Shown here one piece after another: positions 33,826-43,167 of a stretch of DNA of 64,000 nucleotides. Position 1 is the stretch's first letter. Every line of letters begins with the position of its first letter. Both the position numbers and the translations under genes were made by a program. Source of the stretch: Roseovarius tolerans (GTDB lineage: Bacteria > Pseudomonadota > Alphaproteobacteria > Rhodobacterales > Rhodobacteraceae); the NCBI RefSeq assembly GCF_900109855.1, contig NZ_FOBO01000008.1:114058-178057 (forward strand), written 5' to 3'. Below the pieces are notes generated by a model. It did no database searches. It had not been told where the DNA came from and was given only the letters and a program-made list of their open reading frames with translations.

Positions 33826-34455
33826 ATGACAGGACGCATCATCGAAACCCATGACGACGTGGCCGAGGGGGCCGCGCATCTGGCCGCCGTCTGCCCGCGC
33901 ATGGCGCAGGCCTATGCGCAGACTGGCGCGCTGCCCCTGCGGCGCAGCGAGGACGGGTTTACCCGGCTTTTGAGTGCCATTGTCAGCCAGCAGGTGAGCG
34001 TCGCCTCAGCGAATGCGATCTGGGGGCGGGTCGAGGCGGCCGGTTATGCCGATCCGCAGACGATTCGCGCGGTTAGCGACGACGACCTGCGCTCTGTGGG
34101 CCTGAGCCGTCAGAAGGCGCGTTATGCCCGGGCGCTGGCCGAGGCCGAGATCGACTATGCCGCGTTGCGCGATGCGCCGGATGACGAGGTGATCGCCACA
34201 CTGACGGAAGTTTCGGGCATCGGTGTCTGGACGGCGGAAATTTACGCGATGTTCAGCCTCGGGCGGGCGGATGTGTTCGCGCCGGGCGATCTGGCGTTGC
34301 AGGAGGCGGCACGCATTCTCTACGATCTGCCGGAGCGGCCCAAGCCCCGCGCCTTTCGCGAGATGTCACTTGCGTGGTCGCCGTGGCGGTCGGTTGCGGC
34401 GCGGCTGCTCTGGGCCTATTACCGGGTGGCCAAGGACAGGGAAGGGATCAGATGA
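33826..34455 (+). CDS. DNA-3-methyladenine glycosylase (AlkA-like, HhH-GPD)
   Basis: 209 residues. It shows FTRLLSAIVSQQVSVASANAI, the helix-hairpin-helix LTEVSGIGVWTAEIY and the catalytic aspartate in VFAPGDLALQ. It cuts alkylated bases from DNA for base-excision repair. ATG at 33826 preferred; another lies at 33814. Overlaps the hydrolase gene by 4 nt, an odd but firm coupling. No LexA-type box seen upstream. Confidence 0.87.
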   Translation: MTGRIIETHDDVAEGAAHLAAVCPRMAQAYAQTGALPLRRSEDGFTRLLSAIVSQQVSVASANAIWGRVEAAGYADPQTIRAVSDDDLRSVGLSRQKARYARALAEAEIDYAALRDAPDDEVIATLTEVSGIGVWTAEIYAMFSLGRADVFAPGDLALQEAARILYDLPERPKPRAFREMSLAWSPWRSVAARLLWAYYRVAKDREGIR

Positions 34456-35117
34456 CACGGGTATTGAAGGCGGACCGCAGGGAGCCCGTGTCGGGCGAGA
34501 CCCGCTCAGCGGTGGTGTTTCTGCATGGCTACGGGGCCAATGGCGCGGATTTGCTGGGTCTGGCCGACCCGTTGGGCGAGCATCTGCCCGATACGCTCTT
34601 CGTGGCACCCGATGCGCCCGAGAGCATTCCCGGCATGCCGATGGGCCTGCAATGGTTTCCGATCCCGTGGATCGACAATTCCAGCGAGGAAGAGGCCGAG
34701 CGCGGATTGATGGCGGCGGCGCAGGATCTCGATGCGTTTCTCGACGCGCTGATGGTGGATGAGGACCTGCTGCCCGAACAGGTGGTGCTGTTCGGCTTTT
34801 CGCAGGGCACGATGATGGCGCTGCACGTGGCGCCGCGCCGCGAGGATGCGGTGGCGGGGATCGTGGCGTTTTCCGGCCGGTTGCTGTCGCCGGACCTTTT
34901 GGCCGACGAGACCCGCAGCCGCCCGCCGGTTCTGCTGGTGCATGGTGACGCCGATGACGTGGTGCCGGTGCAATCGCTGCCCGAGGCCGCCGAGGCCTTG
35001 CAGGAGGCGGGCTGGAAGGACGTCTATGCCCATATCATGAAGGGCACCGCGCATGGGATCGCGCCCGATGGGTTGTCGGTGGCGCTCGCGTTCATGCGCG
35101 ACAAGCTGGGCCTCTGA
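34452..35117 (+). CDS. phospholipase/carboxylesterase-type alpha/beta hydrolase
   Basis: 221 residues. The oxyanion region is VVFLHGYGANGADL, the nucleophile elbow is FGFSQGTMMAL, the catalytic aspartate lies in HGDADDVVP and the histidine in KGTAHGIAPDG. It is of the YpfH/Est type acting on short acyl esters. The ATG overlaps the glycosylase stop (ATGA). Length fits the family. Confidence 0.86.
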   Translation: MTRVLKADRREPVSGETRSAVVFLHGYGANGADLLGLADPLGEHLPDTLFVAPDAPESIPGMPMGLQWFPIPWIDNSSEEEAERGLMAAAQDLDAFLDALMVDEDLLPEQVVLFGFSQGTMMALHVAPRREDAVAGIVAFSGRLLSPDLLADETRSRPPVLLVHGDADDVVPVQSLPEAAEALQEAGWKDVYAHIMKGTAHGIAPDGLSVALAFMRDKLGL

Positions 35118-35183
35118 GGGCGGGGCCGCAAAATGCCCCGGCCGTGCCATATTGCGATCACGCGCGCGGGCTAGGCGCGGGGG

Positions 35184-36791
35184 ATGGAGCAGACATCGGC
35201 ACATAGCGGCCTGCCGCATCGCGCGCTCTGGCTGGGTGCGCTCTATGTCGCCGAGATGGCGGTGCTGGTCGCCGCCTTTCAAGTGTTAAGCGATATCGAA
35301 TGCCGCGCCACGGCAGTCGAGACCGCCTGTCGCGGGTTGCGCTGGGTGGCGCTTTGGGTTGTCTGTGCGGCCTCGCTTCTGGGGGTGTATCTCTGGGCGC
35401 GGCCCGAGGCGCGCGCGGGCTTTGCGCGGATCACCGGCACGGCCCCCGGTGGCCGGGGTTGGGCGCTGCTGCACGGCGCGGGGCTTTTGGTGACGTTTGC
35501 CCCGCTGGTCGTCGTTCCTGCCGTTGACATGAACCAGATTTTTCACCTCGTCTTTCCGGTGCTCTGCGCGGGGGCGGCGATGGCGGCGGCGGGTGGGCTG
35601 TTCTGGCTGGCGCGGCCCGGGGCATGGTCCGGGTGGCTGTCCGGGCGTGCCGCGTCGGTGCTGGCGATCTGCGGGGTTGCGGCGGCGATTCCGGGCATTG
35701 TGGTGCTGGCCGGGCCGCTCTGGACGGTGCAGGCGCTGACCGATGTGACCTTTATCGCGGTCTACCTGATGTTGCGGCTGTTCTCGGATGTGGTGGTGGT
35801 CAATCCGGAGGCCTATATCATCGGCACGCAAGAGTTTCGCGTCGAGGTGGCGGAGACCTGTTCGGGGATCGAGGGGCTGGTGCTGATCACCGCGTTCCTT
35901 GCGCTTTATGCGGTGCTCTTTCGCGATGATCTGCGGCTGCGCCGGTTCGGGCTGGTGATCTGGCCGTTGGCGCTGCTGGCAAGCTGGGTCTTCAACACAG
36001 TTCGGATCACCGCGCTGATCCTCATCGGCGCGCATGTCTCGCCCGAACTGGCGGTCAACGGGTTTCACAGTTTCGCCGGTTGGATCATGTTCACCGCGCT
36101 GGCCGTGTGGGTGCTGGTCGTGGTCAACCGCAGCCGCTATGCGCTTCAGCATGACGCCCGGTCCGAGGCGCGGTCCGCGCTGCCGCCGCTGGCGCAGGAT
36201 GACGTGGCCGGGCGCATCGTGCCGTTCATCGTGTTCGCGCTGTCGGGAATGCTCGTGCAGGCGTTCTGGGCCGCGCCTGCGCTGGGCTATCCGCTACAGG
36301 TGGGTTTGATGCTGGGCGCGCTCTGGTGGGCGCGGGCCACGGTGGTGCGCTATCTGGACTGGCCGTCGCCGCTGGCAGTGCTGGCGGGGTTGGGGGTCGG
36401 TGTGGCGTGGATCGTGACGGCACCACCCGCAGATCCGGTGCCCGAGGCGCTGGCAGGCTTGGGTGCGGGGGCCTTTGCGCTCTGGGCCGTGTTGCGCATT
36501 CTGGGCACGGTGGCACTGGTGCCGGTGATCGAAGAGTTGATCTTTCGCGGATATGTGCAGGCCCGGATCGACCGGGGCACGCCGCTGAGCCGGGTGGCGG
36601 CGATCGCGGTTTCGGCTGGATTGTTCGCGCTGGTGCATGGCCGCTGGATCGAGGCGGCGCTGGCGGGGGTGGTGTTTTCGTTGCTTTACATGCGACATGG
36701 GCGGCTGGCTGATGCCATGGCCGCCCATGCGAGTGCGAACGCACTGATCGCTGCCGTCGCCCTTTGGAGGGGAGATTGGGCGCTGATCTGA
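35184..36791 (+). CDS. xrtE: exosortase E fused to a CAAX-type (CPBP) protease, VPEID-CTERM system
   Basis: 535 residues, all membrane. The N-terminal two thirds is an exosortase: catalytic Cys226 in AETCSGIEG, Arg274 in FNTVRITAL and His295 in NGFHSFAGWI. The C-terminal third is a CPBP intramembrane protease: Glu450-Glu451 and Arg455 in EELIFRGYV, His485 in FALVHGRW and His515 in AAHASANAL. This fusion is the hallmark of exosortase E. It should recognise a VPEID-type C-terminal tail, cut it and attach the protein to another molecule. Its probable substrate is encoded tail to tail, 12 nt away. All catalytic residues are present, so it looks active. Confidence 0.92.
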   Translation: MEQTSAHSGLPHRALWLGALYVAEMAVLVAAFQVLSDIECRATAVETACRGLRWVALWVVCAASLLGVYLWARPEARAGFARITGTAPGGRGWALLHGAGLLVTFAPLVVVPAVDMNQIFHLVFPVLCAGAAMAAAGGLFWLARPGAWSGWLSGRAASVLAICGVAAAIPGIVVLAGPLWTVQALTDVTFIAVYLMLRLFSDVVVVNPEAYIIGTQEFRVEVAETCSGIEGLVLITAFLALYAVLFRDDLRLRRFGLVIWPLALLASWVFNTVRITALILIGAHVSPELAVNGFHSFAGWIMFTALAVWVLVVVNRSRYALQHDARSEARSALPPLAQDDVAGRIVPFIVFALSGMLVQAFWAAPALGYPLQVGLMLGALWWARATVVRYLDWPSPLAVLAGLGVGVAWIVTAPPADPVPEALAGLGAGAFALWAVLRILGTVALVPVIEELIFRGYVQARIDRGTPLSRVAAIAVSAGLFALVHGRWIEAALAGVVFSLLYMRHGRLADAMAAHASANALIAAVALWRGDWALI

Positions 36792-36803
36792 GGGGGTGGC
36801 CCC

Positions 36804-36980
36804 TCAGCCCCGCGCGCGACGGCGGCGTTTGATTTCCCAGGTCAGGACAAGTGCGGCCAGAACGACGGCGATGGCCAACGTGCCGCTGGCGGCGTCCATT
36901 TCCGTCACGGCCGATGCTGACCCGGTATCACCCCCGGATGTGCCGCCGCCGTAATAGCCGCCGAAAAACCAGTTCCACAT
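36804..36980 (-). CDS. VPEID-CTERM sorting protein, substrate of exosortase E
   Basis: 58 residues: MWNWFFGGYYGGGTSGGDTG, a short linker SASA, then the sorting tail VTEMDAASG, a membrane segment (TLAIAVVLAALVLTW) and the basic end KRRRRARG. This matches the VPEID-CTERM plan of motif, helix and arginine cluster, with VTEMD in place of VPEID. The mature part is tiny, about 24 residues, rich in glycine and aromatics. A GGGGGAC ribosome site stands before the ATG. Convergent with xrtE. The promoter must lie within 36981-37191; a TTGACA element is seen there on the minus strand near 37098-37093. Confidence 0.85.
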   Translation of the reverse strand: MWNWFFGGYYGGGTSGGDTGSASAVTEMDAASGTLAIAVVLAALVLTWEIKRRRRARG

Positions 36981-37191
36981 TGTGCCGTCCCCCAGAATAG
37001 ATGTGCTTTAATGTTTGCGCAGATTGATGCCCAAAAGTCGCCGTTTTTTCGCCATTTTTCAAGACCCGAAGTACGATTGACCGCGATTTGTCAACGACGC
37101 GGCGTTTTGAGCCGGTATTGTTTCCATCCTGCTGCGCGGGATTTCGGCAAACCGGCCAAGTCACGTTGTTTTGGGAGCGCGCAGGGCAGAA

Positions 37192-40100
37192 TCACTCGGC
37201 GGCGCGCAGCGGCGGCTTGGGCGCGCGCTCGTCCAGAACGCGCTTGAGGTCGTCGAGATGCGGGGCCTCGGCGGTCTCTTCCTCGACATAGCCGGGGCGG
37301 GGGGCGCGCTCATCCGGCCAGACGAGTTCGGTGCCCGCCATGCGCCGGGCCGCGCGTTGCAGCGCCCAGTCGCGCGCGGCGCGGCTGGAGCGGCCCATCG
37401 ACAGCATCGCCATCAGCCGCGCGCCCCAGAGAACGTAGGTGGTGGCCCAGACCCGCAGGGCCAGCATCGCCGGGGTGAAGATCAGCGTCAGCACCGTGGC
37501 GATGCCGAGGCCGAAGACCACCGCCGTCGCCAGTTGCTTCCACCAGAGCGCGGTGGGGCTGTTGAAGGCGTAGCCGCCATTGAAGAAATCGAGGCTGAGG
37601 CCGAACATCATCGGTGCCAGCCCCGCCATGGTGGTGATCGTTGTCAGCAGCACCGGGCGAATGCGATCCTGAGCCGTGCGGGTGATCGCGGAAATCCGCG
37701 GCATGTAGCGGGCGTAGTCCTGATAGGTGTCGATCAGCACGATGTTGTTGTTCACCACGATGCCCGCCAGCGCGACGATGCCGGTGCCGGTCATGATGAT
37801 CGAGAACGGCTGGTTCATCACCAGCATGCCGATCAGCACGCCAGCCGTGGACAGGACCACCGCGAGCAGCACCAGAACCGCGTTATAGACGCTGTTGAAC
37901 TGCGCCAGAAGGATGATGAACATCAGGCCGAGCGCGCCTGCGAAGGCCTTTTGCAGGAAGGCGCCCGATTCCTCCTGATCCTCGGCGTCGCCGGTCCATT
38001 CGTAGCTGATGCCCGGCGGCACGACGCCTGACGAAAGCCACTCGGTCAGCCGTTCGATCCGTTCATTAGCGGTGATCGGCACGGTGGTTTCGGCCCCGTC
38101 CGGCCCTGTGACGGTTCGGGTCATCCCGTCCGCCACTGCCGCCTTGACGTCGAAGAACCGGGTCTGGTCGATGCGGTCGATCTGTGCCAGTTGCTGCACC
38201 GGTTTGCGGCTGATGAAGTTGGACAGCGGCACCAGCCCGTCCTCGGTGCGCACCTTGAGGCTGTCGAGGGTGGAGAGCACGCGGTTTTCCTCGGGCAGGC
38301 GCACGCGGATCTCGATTTCCTCGTCGCTGCTGTCGACGCGCATCGTGTCGAGCAGGATGCCGCGCGTCACAAGCTGCACCATCGCGCCGACGATCGCCAC
38401 ATCCGCGCCGAAGCGGCCGGCCTTTTCGACATCGACGTCGATCTGCCAGTCGATGCCGGGCAGGGGCAGAGTATCTTCGATCTGGCGCAGGCCTGCGGTC
38501 TCTTCGAACTGCGCGCGGGCCTGTTCGGTGAACGCCTTGAGCGCCTGCCAGTCGTCGCCCTTGATGCGCAGATGCACCGGTTTGGCCGAGGCGGGACCGC
38601 GCGATTGTGCGAGGATCTCGATCTTGATGCCGGGGATCTCTTCGAGTTGCCGGGTCAGGTCGGCGATCACCGCGTCGCCGTCAAAGTCGGGGGCGACCAC
38701 GTGGCGGTTCACGGGAATGTCGAGCAGCGGAATGGTGAACCAGGTTTCGGTGGCGCGCGGGCGGTCCTCCCACGGGATGGTTTCCAGTTGCACCTGGCCG
38801 ATGGTGTCGCGGGGGGGCTGCGCGCCGCCGGTATTGTTGTCGAGCCCGCCATCCCCGGCAAAGGCGAAGGCGGTCTCGATGCCGGGATGGGCGCGCACGA
38901 TATCCTCGACCTGTTTGACCAGCCGGTCCTTCTGGTCGATCGACAGGTTGCCGCGTCCGCGCACGTAGACGATGGCCTGTTCGGGTTCGCTGTCGACGAA
39001 GAATTCGGTGCCGTTGTTGTTGTTCACGTAGAACATCAGCACCGAGCCCACGAGCACGAAGATCGCACCGAACGCCACCAGCGGCATCACCGGGTTGCCG
39101 GTGATCGCGTGGATCACCCAGCCGAAGACGGAGCGGCGATAGCCCGCGCGCACCCGCGTGCGGCGGCGGGGCAGGAGGGTGCGGCCGATGGCGCGCAACA
39201 GGTTGCCACAGCGACGCGGGATCGCCATCAGCCCCAGCAGCGTGGTCAGAACGCTGGCCACGCCGACGCCGATCAGCGCCACCACGCCCAGAAGCAGGCC
39301 GAAGACCGTGGCCAGCACCGGCATCACCGAGCCGAGGATATCGTCGCTGTCCATGCCGGAGAATTCCGCCGTCACCTGATCGAACAGCACCGGCGCGGCT
39401 TGCCCTGCGAGATAGACTGCTCCGAGCGCCAGCGGAAAGAGCAGAATATGCCAGAGCCAGAAGCCGCCCGCGATCTGGTCGATCCGGTCGTTGAACCACC
39501 GCTCCAGCCGCCCGGTGACGCCGCCCAGAACCGGCAGGTACACCAGCGCCACCAGGAGCGAGGCCGAGAGCACGAAAATCAGCGTGACCGGCAGCATCCC
39601 CATGAACTGCCCCGGCACGCCGGGCCAGAACAGCATCGGCAGGAAGGCGCAGAGCGTGGTGGCGGTGGAACTGACCACCGGCCAGAACATCCGCTTGGCG
39701 GCCCCGACATAGGCATGCATCGGGCCCTCGCCCTCGGCGATGCGCTTGTCGGCGTATTCCACCACGACAATGGCGCCGTCGACCAGCATGCCGACGGCAA
39801 GGATCAGGCCGAACATCACGATATTCGAGATCGCCACGCCCATCACGGCCAGCAGGGCAAAGCACAACAGGAACGAGGTCGGGATCGCGAAGCCCACCAG
39901 CAGCGCCGGGCGGATGCCAAGGGCGGCCAGCGTGACGATCATCACCAGCGCGATGGCGGTGAGCACCGAGCCTTCAAGCTGGCTGACCATCGAGGCCACG
40001 GTGCGCGACTGATCGTTCGAGGTGCCGACATTGACCGCGACCTGCAATTCCTCGGGCCAGCGGGTTTCGGCCTCGGCCACCACCTCGCGGACCAGATCGG

Positions 40101-40983
40101 CGGTGTCGATGATGTTGAAGCCCTTGCGCTTGACCACCTGCAGCGCGACCGTCGTCTCGCCGTTGAACCGCGCGGTGCCGATCCGGTCCTCGAAGGTGAG
40201 GTTGATCGTGGCCAGATCGCCCAAGCGCACGATCCGGTCGCCATTGGTCTTGATCGGCAATTCGTAGATATCGCGGGTTTCCTCGAAGGAGGAGGGGATC
40301 TTGACCGCGAAGGTGCCTTGGGCGTTGTCGACCTCGCCCGCCGGGATCAGCTGATTGTTGTTGCGCACGACCTCGACGAATTCGTTGACGGTGACGTTGT
40401 AGGCTTCGAGGCGGAGCGGGTCGATCACCACCTCGACCATCTCGTCGCGATTGCCCGCGATGCCCGCCTCGAGCACCGGTTCCAGCCCTTCGAGCGTGTC
40501 CTGAAGATCCTTGGCCAGCCGCGACATGGTGCGTTCGGGGACCGGGCCCGAGAGGTTGACGATGACGATCGGGAATTCGCTGAAATTCACCTCGTTGATG
40601 GTGTATTTCTCGAACCCGTCGGGAAAGTCGGCCTCGGCGGCATCCATCGCGTCGCGCACATCGGCGAGGATCTTGGTCTTGTCCCAGCCGAATTCGAATT
40701 CGAGTGCCACGCCGCCGAAATTCTCGGCCGCGGTGCCGGTCATTTCCTTGAGCCCGTCGAGATCGCTGAGTTCGGTCTCCATCGGCTTGACCAGCAGTTT
40801 CTCACTGTCCTCGGCGGAAATGCCGGGGAAGGGCACGGTGATGAAGAGCGCCGGGATCTCGATATCGGGCTCGCCCTCCTTGGGCAGGCCCATATACGAG
40901 AGCGTGCCGGCGAGGATCGACAGCACGATGAAGGCCAGCACCATCCGCGCCCGGGCGGCGGCCCAGTCGACGATGCCGGTCAT
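37192..40983 (-). CDS. RND efflux pump permease (HAE1/AcrB-like), with an extra insertion
   Basis: 1263 residues, about 200 more than AcrB-type pumps. The N-terminus has the first membrane segment, then the GEPDIEIPA and GISAEDSEKLL porter opening. The proton-relay segment reads GMLVDGAIVVVEY with only one Asp where AcrB has two. The later segment reads AGIVVNNNIVLIDTY. Between about residues 500 and 615 there is an insertion with extra hydrophobic segments and an arginine-rich stretch (PRRCGNLLRAIGRTLLPRRR), and the C-terminus is also extended. It exports drugs, lipids or metal complexes across the envelope with the adaptor upstream. Overlaps the adaptor by 4 nt. Confidence 0.9.
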   Translation of the reverse strand: MTGIVDWAAARARMVLAFIVLSILAGTLSYMGLPKEGEPDIEIPALFITVPFPGISAEDSEKLLVKPMETELSDLDGLKEMTGTAAENFGGVALEFEFGWDKTKILADVRDAMDAAEADFPDGFEKYTINEVNFSEFPIVIVNLSGPVPERTMSRLAKDLQDTLEGLEPVLEAGIAGNRDEMVEVVIDPLRLEAYNVTVNEFVEVVRNNNQLIPAGEVDNAQGTFAVKIPSSFEETRDIYELPIKTNGDRIVRLGDLATINLTFEDRIGTARFNGETTVALQVVKRKGFNIIDTADLVREVVAEAETRWPEELQVAVNVGTSNDQSRTVASMVSQLEGSVLTAIALVMIVTLAALGIRPALLVGFAIPTSFLLCFALLAVMGVAISNIVMFGLILAVGMLVDGAIVVVEYADKRIAEGEGPMHAYVGAAKRMFWPVVSSTATTLCAFLPMLFWPGVPGQFMGMLPVTLIFVLSASLLVALVYLPVLGGVTGRLERWFNDRIDQIAGGFWLWHILLFPLALGAVYLAGQAAPVLFDQVTAEFSGMDSDDILGSVMPVLATVFGLLLGVVALIGVGVASVLTTLLGLMAIPRRCGNLLRAIGRTLLPRRRTRVRAGYRRSVFGWVIHAITGNPVMPLVAFGAIFVLVGSVLMFYVNNNNGTEFFVDSEPEQAIVYVRGRGNLSIDQKDRLVKQVEDIVRAHPGIETAFAFAGDGGLDNNTGGAQPPRDTIGQVQLETIPWEDRPRATETWFTIPLLDIPVNRHVVAPDFDGDAVIADLTRQLEEIPGIKIEILAQSRGPASAKPVHLRIKGDDWQALKAFTEQARAQFEETAGLRQIEDTLPLPGIDWQIDVDVEKAGRFGADVAIVGAMVQLVTRGILLDTMRVDSSDEEIEIRVRLPEENRVLSTLDSLKVRTEDGLVPLSNFISRKPVQQLAQIDRIDQTRFFDVKAAVADGMTRTVTGPDGAETTVPITANERIERLTEWLSSGVVPPGISYEWTGDAEDQEESGAFLQKAFAGALGLMFIILLAQFNSVYNAVLVLLAVVLSTAGVLIGMLVMNQPFSIIMTGTGIVALAGIVVNNNIVLIDTYQDYARYMPRISAITRTAQDRIRPVLLTTITTMAGLAPMMFGLSLDFFNGGYAFNSPTALWWKQLATAVVFGLGIATVLTLIFTPAMLALRVWATTYVLWGARLMAMLSMGRSSRAARDWALQRAARRMAGTELVWPDERAPRPGYVEEETAEAPHLDDLKRVLDERAPKPPLRAAE

Positions 40984-42218
40984 TGGCCAAGCTCCTGATA
41001 GACCGGGCGCACGGGCACGCCGTCGCTCACGTATTCCTGCCCGATCACGATCACGTCGGCGGTCTCGGGCAGGCCGGTGAGCCAGACGCCGTTGGGCGTG
41101 TCGCGCAACACCGTCACCGGTACAAACTGCGCGCGGGTCTCTGCATCCACCAGGCGCAGGCCAAGCGTGCCCTCGTCATTGAGGGTGAGTGCCGATTGCG
41201 GCAGCAGATGTGCGGCCTTGCCTTCGGCGCTGATCCGGATCTCGGCGGTTTCGCCGTCGCGCAGGCCGAGGTCGGGATTGGGCACGCGCACCTCGACCCG
41301 GAAGGTGCGGGTGGTGTCATCTGCGGCGCGGGACAGAAAGCTGACCGTGCCCTTGACCTCGCTGCCGGAGGTGGTGCGCGCGGTGGCGGGGGCATCATAC
41401 TCGACCCGGGCGACCTGCATTTCCGACACGAATCCCACCAGCGTGATCGGGTCGAGTTGCAGCACCGTGGCGCAGAGCGCGCCGGGTTGCAGCAGGCTGC
41501 CGATTTCGGCGGTGTCTGTCTCCAGCACGCCGGAAAAGGGCGCGGTGATGCTCAGGCGGTCGATTTCCTTTTCGGCGCTGGCCACGGCGGCGCGGGCGGA
41601 TTCGATCCCGGCGCGGGCGGCCTCGAGCCCCGAGGTGGCCGATTGCACCGCGGCCTGCGCGGAACTGACGACGGCGCGGGTGGCGGCGACGCGGGTCTGC
41701 GAGGCGAAACCATCGGTGACGAGGTTCTCGGCGGCGTTGCGGTTGATCTCGGCCTCTTCGAGTTGCGCGCGGGCCTCTTCGACGCGGGCCTTGGCCTCGG
41801 GGACGCGGCTTTTGGCCTCGGCCAGCCGGGCGCGGGCCTCTTGCACCGTGGCCTGCCGCGCCGCCGGATCAAGGCGGCAAAGCTCGTCGCCCTGATCAAC
41901 GAAGGCCCCCTTGCGCAGCGGCTGGGATATCACGAGACCGGAGGTTTCGGCGCGCAGTTCCACGATACGGTCGGCCTCGGTGCGGCCCCGGACGATCACG
42001 GCGCTGTCCACGTCGCGGGCCTTTGATCGCTGCACGACGACGCGCATTGTCTCGGTCTGCGGTTGCGCCGATTCGCCGGTGTCGGCCCCGGTGGCGGGGC
42101 TCTCGCTGCTTGGCGCTTCGGTTTGGGGCAGCAGGGCGAGCAAGCGATCCCGCTCGAACACGAATGCATAGATCAGCCCGGAGACCAGCACGGCGATCAG
42201 AATGGGAACCAGGCGCAT
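40980..42218 (-). CDS. RND efflux periplasmic adaptor (membrane fusion protein)
   Basis: 412 residues. One N-terminal membrane segment (LVPILIAVLVSGLIYAFVF), lipoyl-like halves (RGRTEADRIVELRAETSGLV and FSGVLETDTAEIGSLLQPG), a long coiled-coil hairpin rich in Glu, Ala and Arg (LAEAKSRVPEAKARVEEARA), then barrel domains. It bridges the inner-membrane pump and an outer-membrane channel that is not in the window. Start at 42218 is the ATG before the membrane segment. First gene of a two-gene operon behind a TetR-type operator. Confidence 0.88.
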   Translation of the reverse strand: MRLVPILIAVLVSGLIYAFVFERDRLLALLPQTEAPSSESPATGADTGESAQPQTETMRVVVQRSKARDVDSAVIVRGRTEADRIVELRAETSGLVISQPLRKGAFVDQGDELCRLDPAARQATVQEARARLAEAKSRVPEAKARVEEARAQLEEAEINRNAAENLVTDGFASQTRVAATRAVVSSAQAAVQSATSGLEAARAGIESARAAVASAEKEIDRLSITAPFSGVLETDTAEIGSLLQPGALCATVLQLDPITLVGFVSEMQVARVEYDAPATARTTSGSEVKGTVSFLSRAADDTTRTFRVEVRVPNPDLGLRDGETAEIRISAEGKAAHLLPQSALTLNDEGTLGLRLVDAETRAQFVPVTVLRDTPNGVWLTGLPETADVIVIGQEYVSDGVPVRPVYQELGQ

Positions 42219-42291
42219 GAGTGAACTTTCAGGACTTGTGACAACGGTCGGCACGCCAAGCGGCGCACCGCCGGGCAATAAGACGGATACG

Positions 42292-42309
42292 CTGAACTGA
42301 CCGGTTCAG
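42292..42309. promoter_or_regulatory. TetR-type operator before the RND operon
   Basis: CTGAAC and GTTCAG form a perfect 6-6-6 inverted repeat around TGACCG, in the 206-nt divergent region between the RND adaptor gene and the TPR gene. The form TGAAC-N6-GTTCA is common for TetR regulators of efflux pumps. No tetR gene adjoins it. Confidence 0.55.
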
Positions 42310-42424
42310 ATTAATCTTTTCCGCGCGTCACTGCAAGCGTCAGACATGGCAGCGCACCGCCGCCCCTTGGCAGGGGGCGGGCTTCGGGTTAAGAGGAGCG
42401 GAAATTTCGCAAAGGGGCGACGGC

Positions 42425-43114
42425 GTGAGCGACACCGACAGTTTCATCGAGGAAGTCACCGAAGAGGTGCGGCGCGACCGGTTGTTCCGGCTGATGCGGC
42501 GCTATGGCTGGATCGCCATTCTGGCGATTCTGCTTTTGGTGGGCGGGGCCGCGTGGAACGAGTGGCGCAAGGCGCAGGCGCGGGCGACGGCGCAGGACTT
42601 CGGGGACAGTATTCTGTCGGCGCTATCGGCTGAGGACCGTGCGGCGCGCGCGACGGCGCTGGCTAATGTAGATGCACCGAACCCCGAGGCCGCTGCGGTG
42701 GTGGACCTGCTGGCCGCCGCCGAGGGCGCGGATCAGGACCCGGAAGCGGCTGCGGCGCGCCTGCTGGACATTGCCGACCGCGATGCCACCCTGTCGGTCT
42801 ATCGTCAGATCGCCACGCTCAAGGCGGTGACGCTGCCGGGATCGGGGCTGAGCGTCGAGGACCGTCGCACGCGTCTTGAGGGGATGGTGTCGGAGGGCGG
42901 CGTCGTGCGCCTTCTGGCCGAAGAGCAATTGGCGCTGCTCGCGCTCGAAACCGGGGATCGTGCGGGGGCGCTCGAGGCTCTGACGCGGATCGCGGTGGAT
43001 GCCGAGGCCACAGCGGGCTTGCGTCGGCGCGTCACACAAGTGATTGTGGCACTGGGAGAAGAGCCGCCGGACACACCGATGGCCGACCCCGATACAGCGA
43101 CCGTGCTGCAGTAA
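42425..43114 (+). CDS. YfgM-like tetratricopeptide membrane protein
   Basis: 229 residues, GTG start. A cytoplasmic N-terminus of about 28 residues (VTEEVRRDRLFRLMRRYGW) is followed by one membrane segment (IAILAILLLVGGAAW) and a periplasmic TPR-like helical domain rich in alanine. This is the layout of YfgM, which links the Sec translocon with periplasmic chaperones. The order with bamB and der is the same as in Escherichia coli, which supports the call. 53 nt before bamB. Confidence 0.82.
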   Translation: MSDTDSFIEEVTEEVRRDRLFRLMRRYGWIAILAILLLVGGAAWNEWRKAQARATAQDFGDSILSALSAEDRAARATALANVDAPNPEAAAVVDLLAAAEGADQDPEAAAARLLDIADRDATLSVYRQIATLKAVTLPGSGLSVEDRRTRLEGMVSEGGVVRLLAEEQLALLALETGDRAGALEALTRIAVDAEATAGLRRRVTQVIVALGEEPPDTPMADPDTATVLQ

Positions 43115-43167
43115 TAAGCGCGGCATCACGGGGCAGGCGGCAAGAGGCGACAAGTGAGGACGATGCA

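Noticed and set aside
36928..37164. Minus-strand open frame of 78 codons overlapping the VPEID-type gene
   Set aside because: Different frame, Arg-rich, no ribosome site; the 58-residue frame has the sorting signal and a ribosome site.
37310..40998. Long open frames opposite the RND genes, up to 935 codons on the plus strand
   Set aside because: They mirror the GC-rich codon pattern of the real minus-strand genes; the translations are full of Asp, His, Gly and Arg and match no family.
42265..42424. LexA box near the RND/TPR divergent region because of GAAC and GTTC words
   Set aside because: The words are inverted with six bases between, not direct repeats with seven, so they fit a TetR site.
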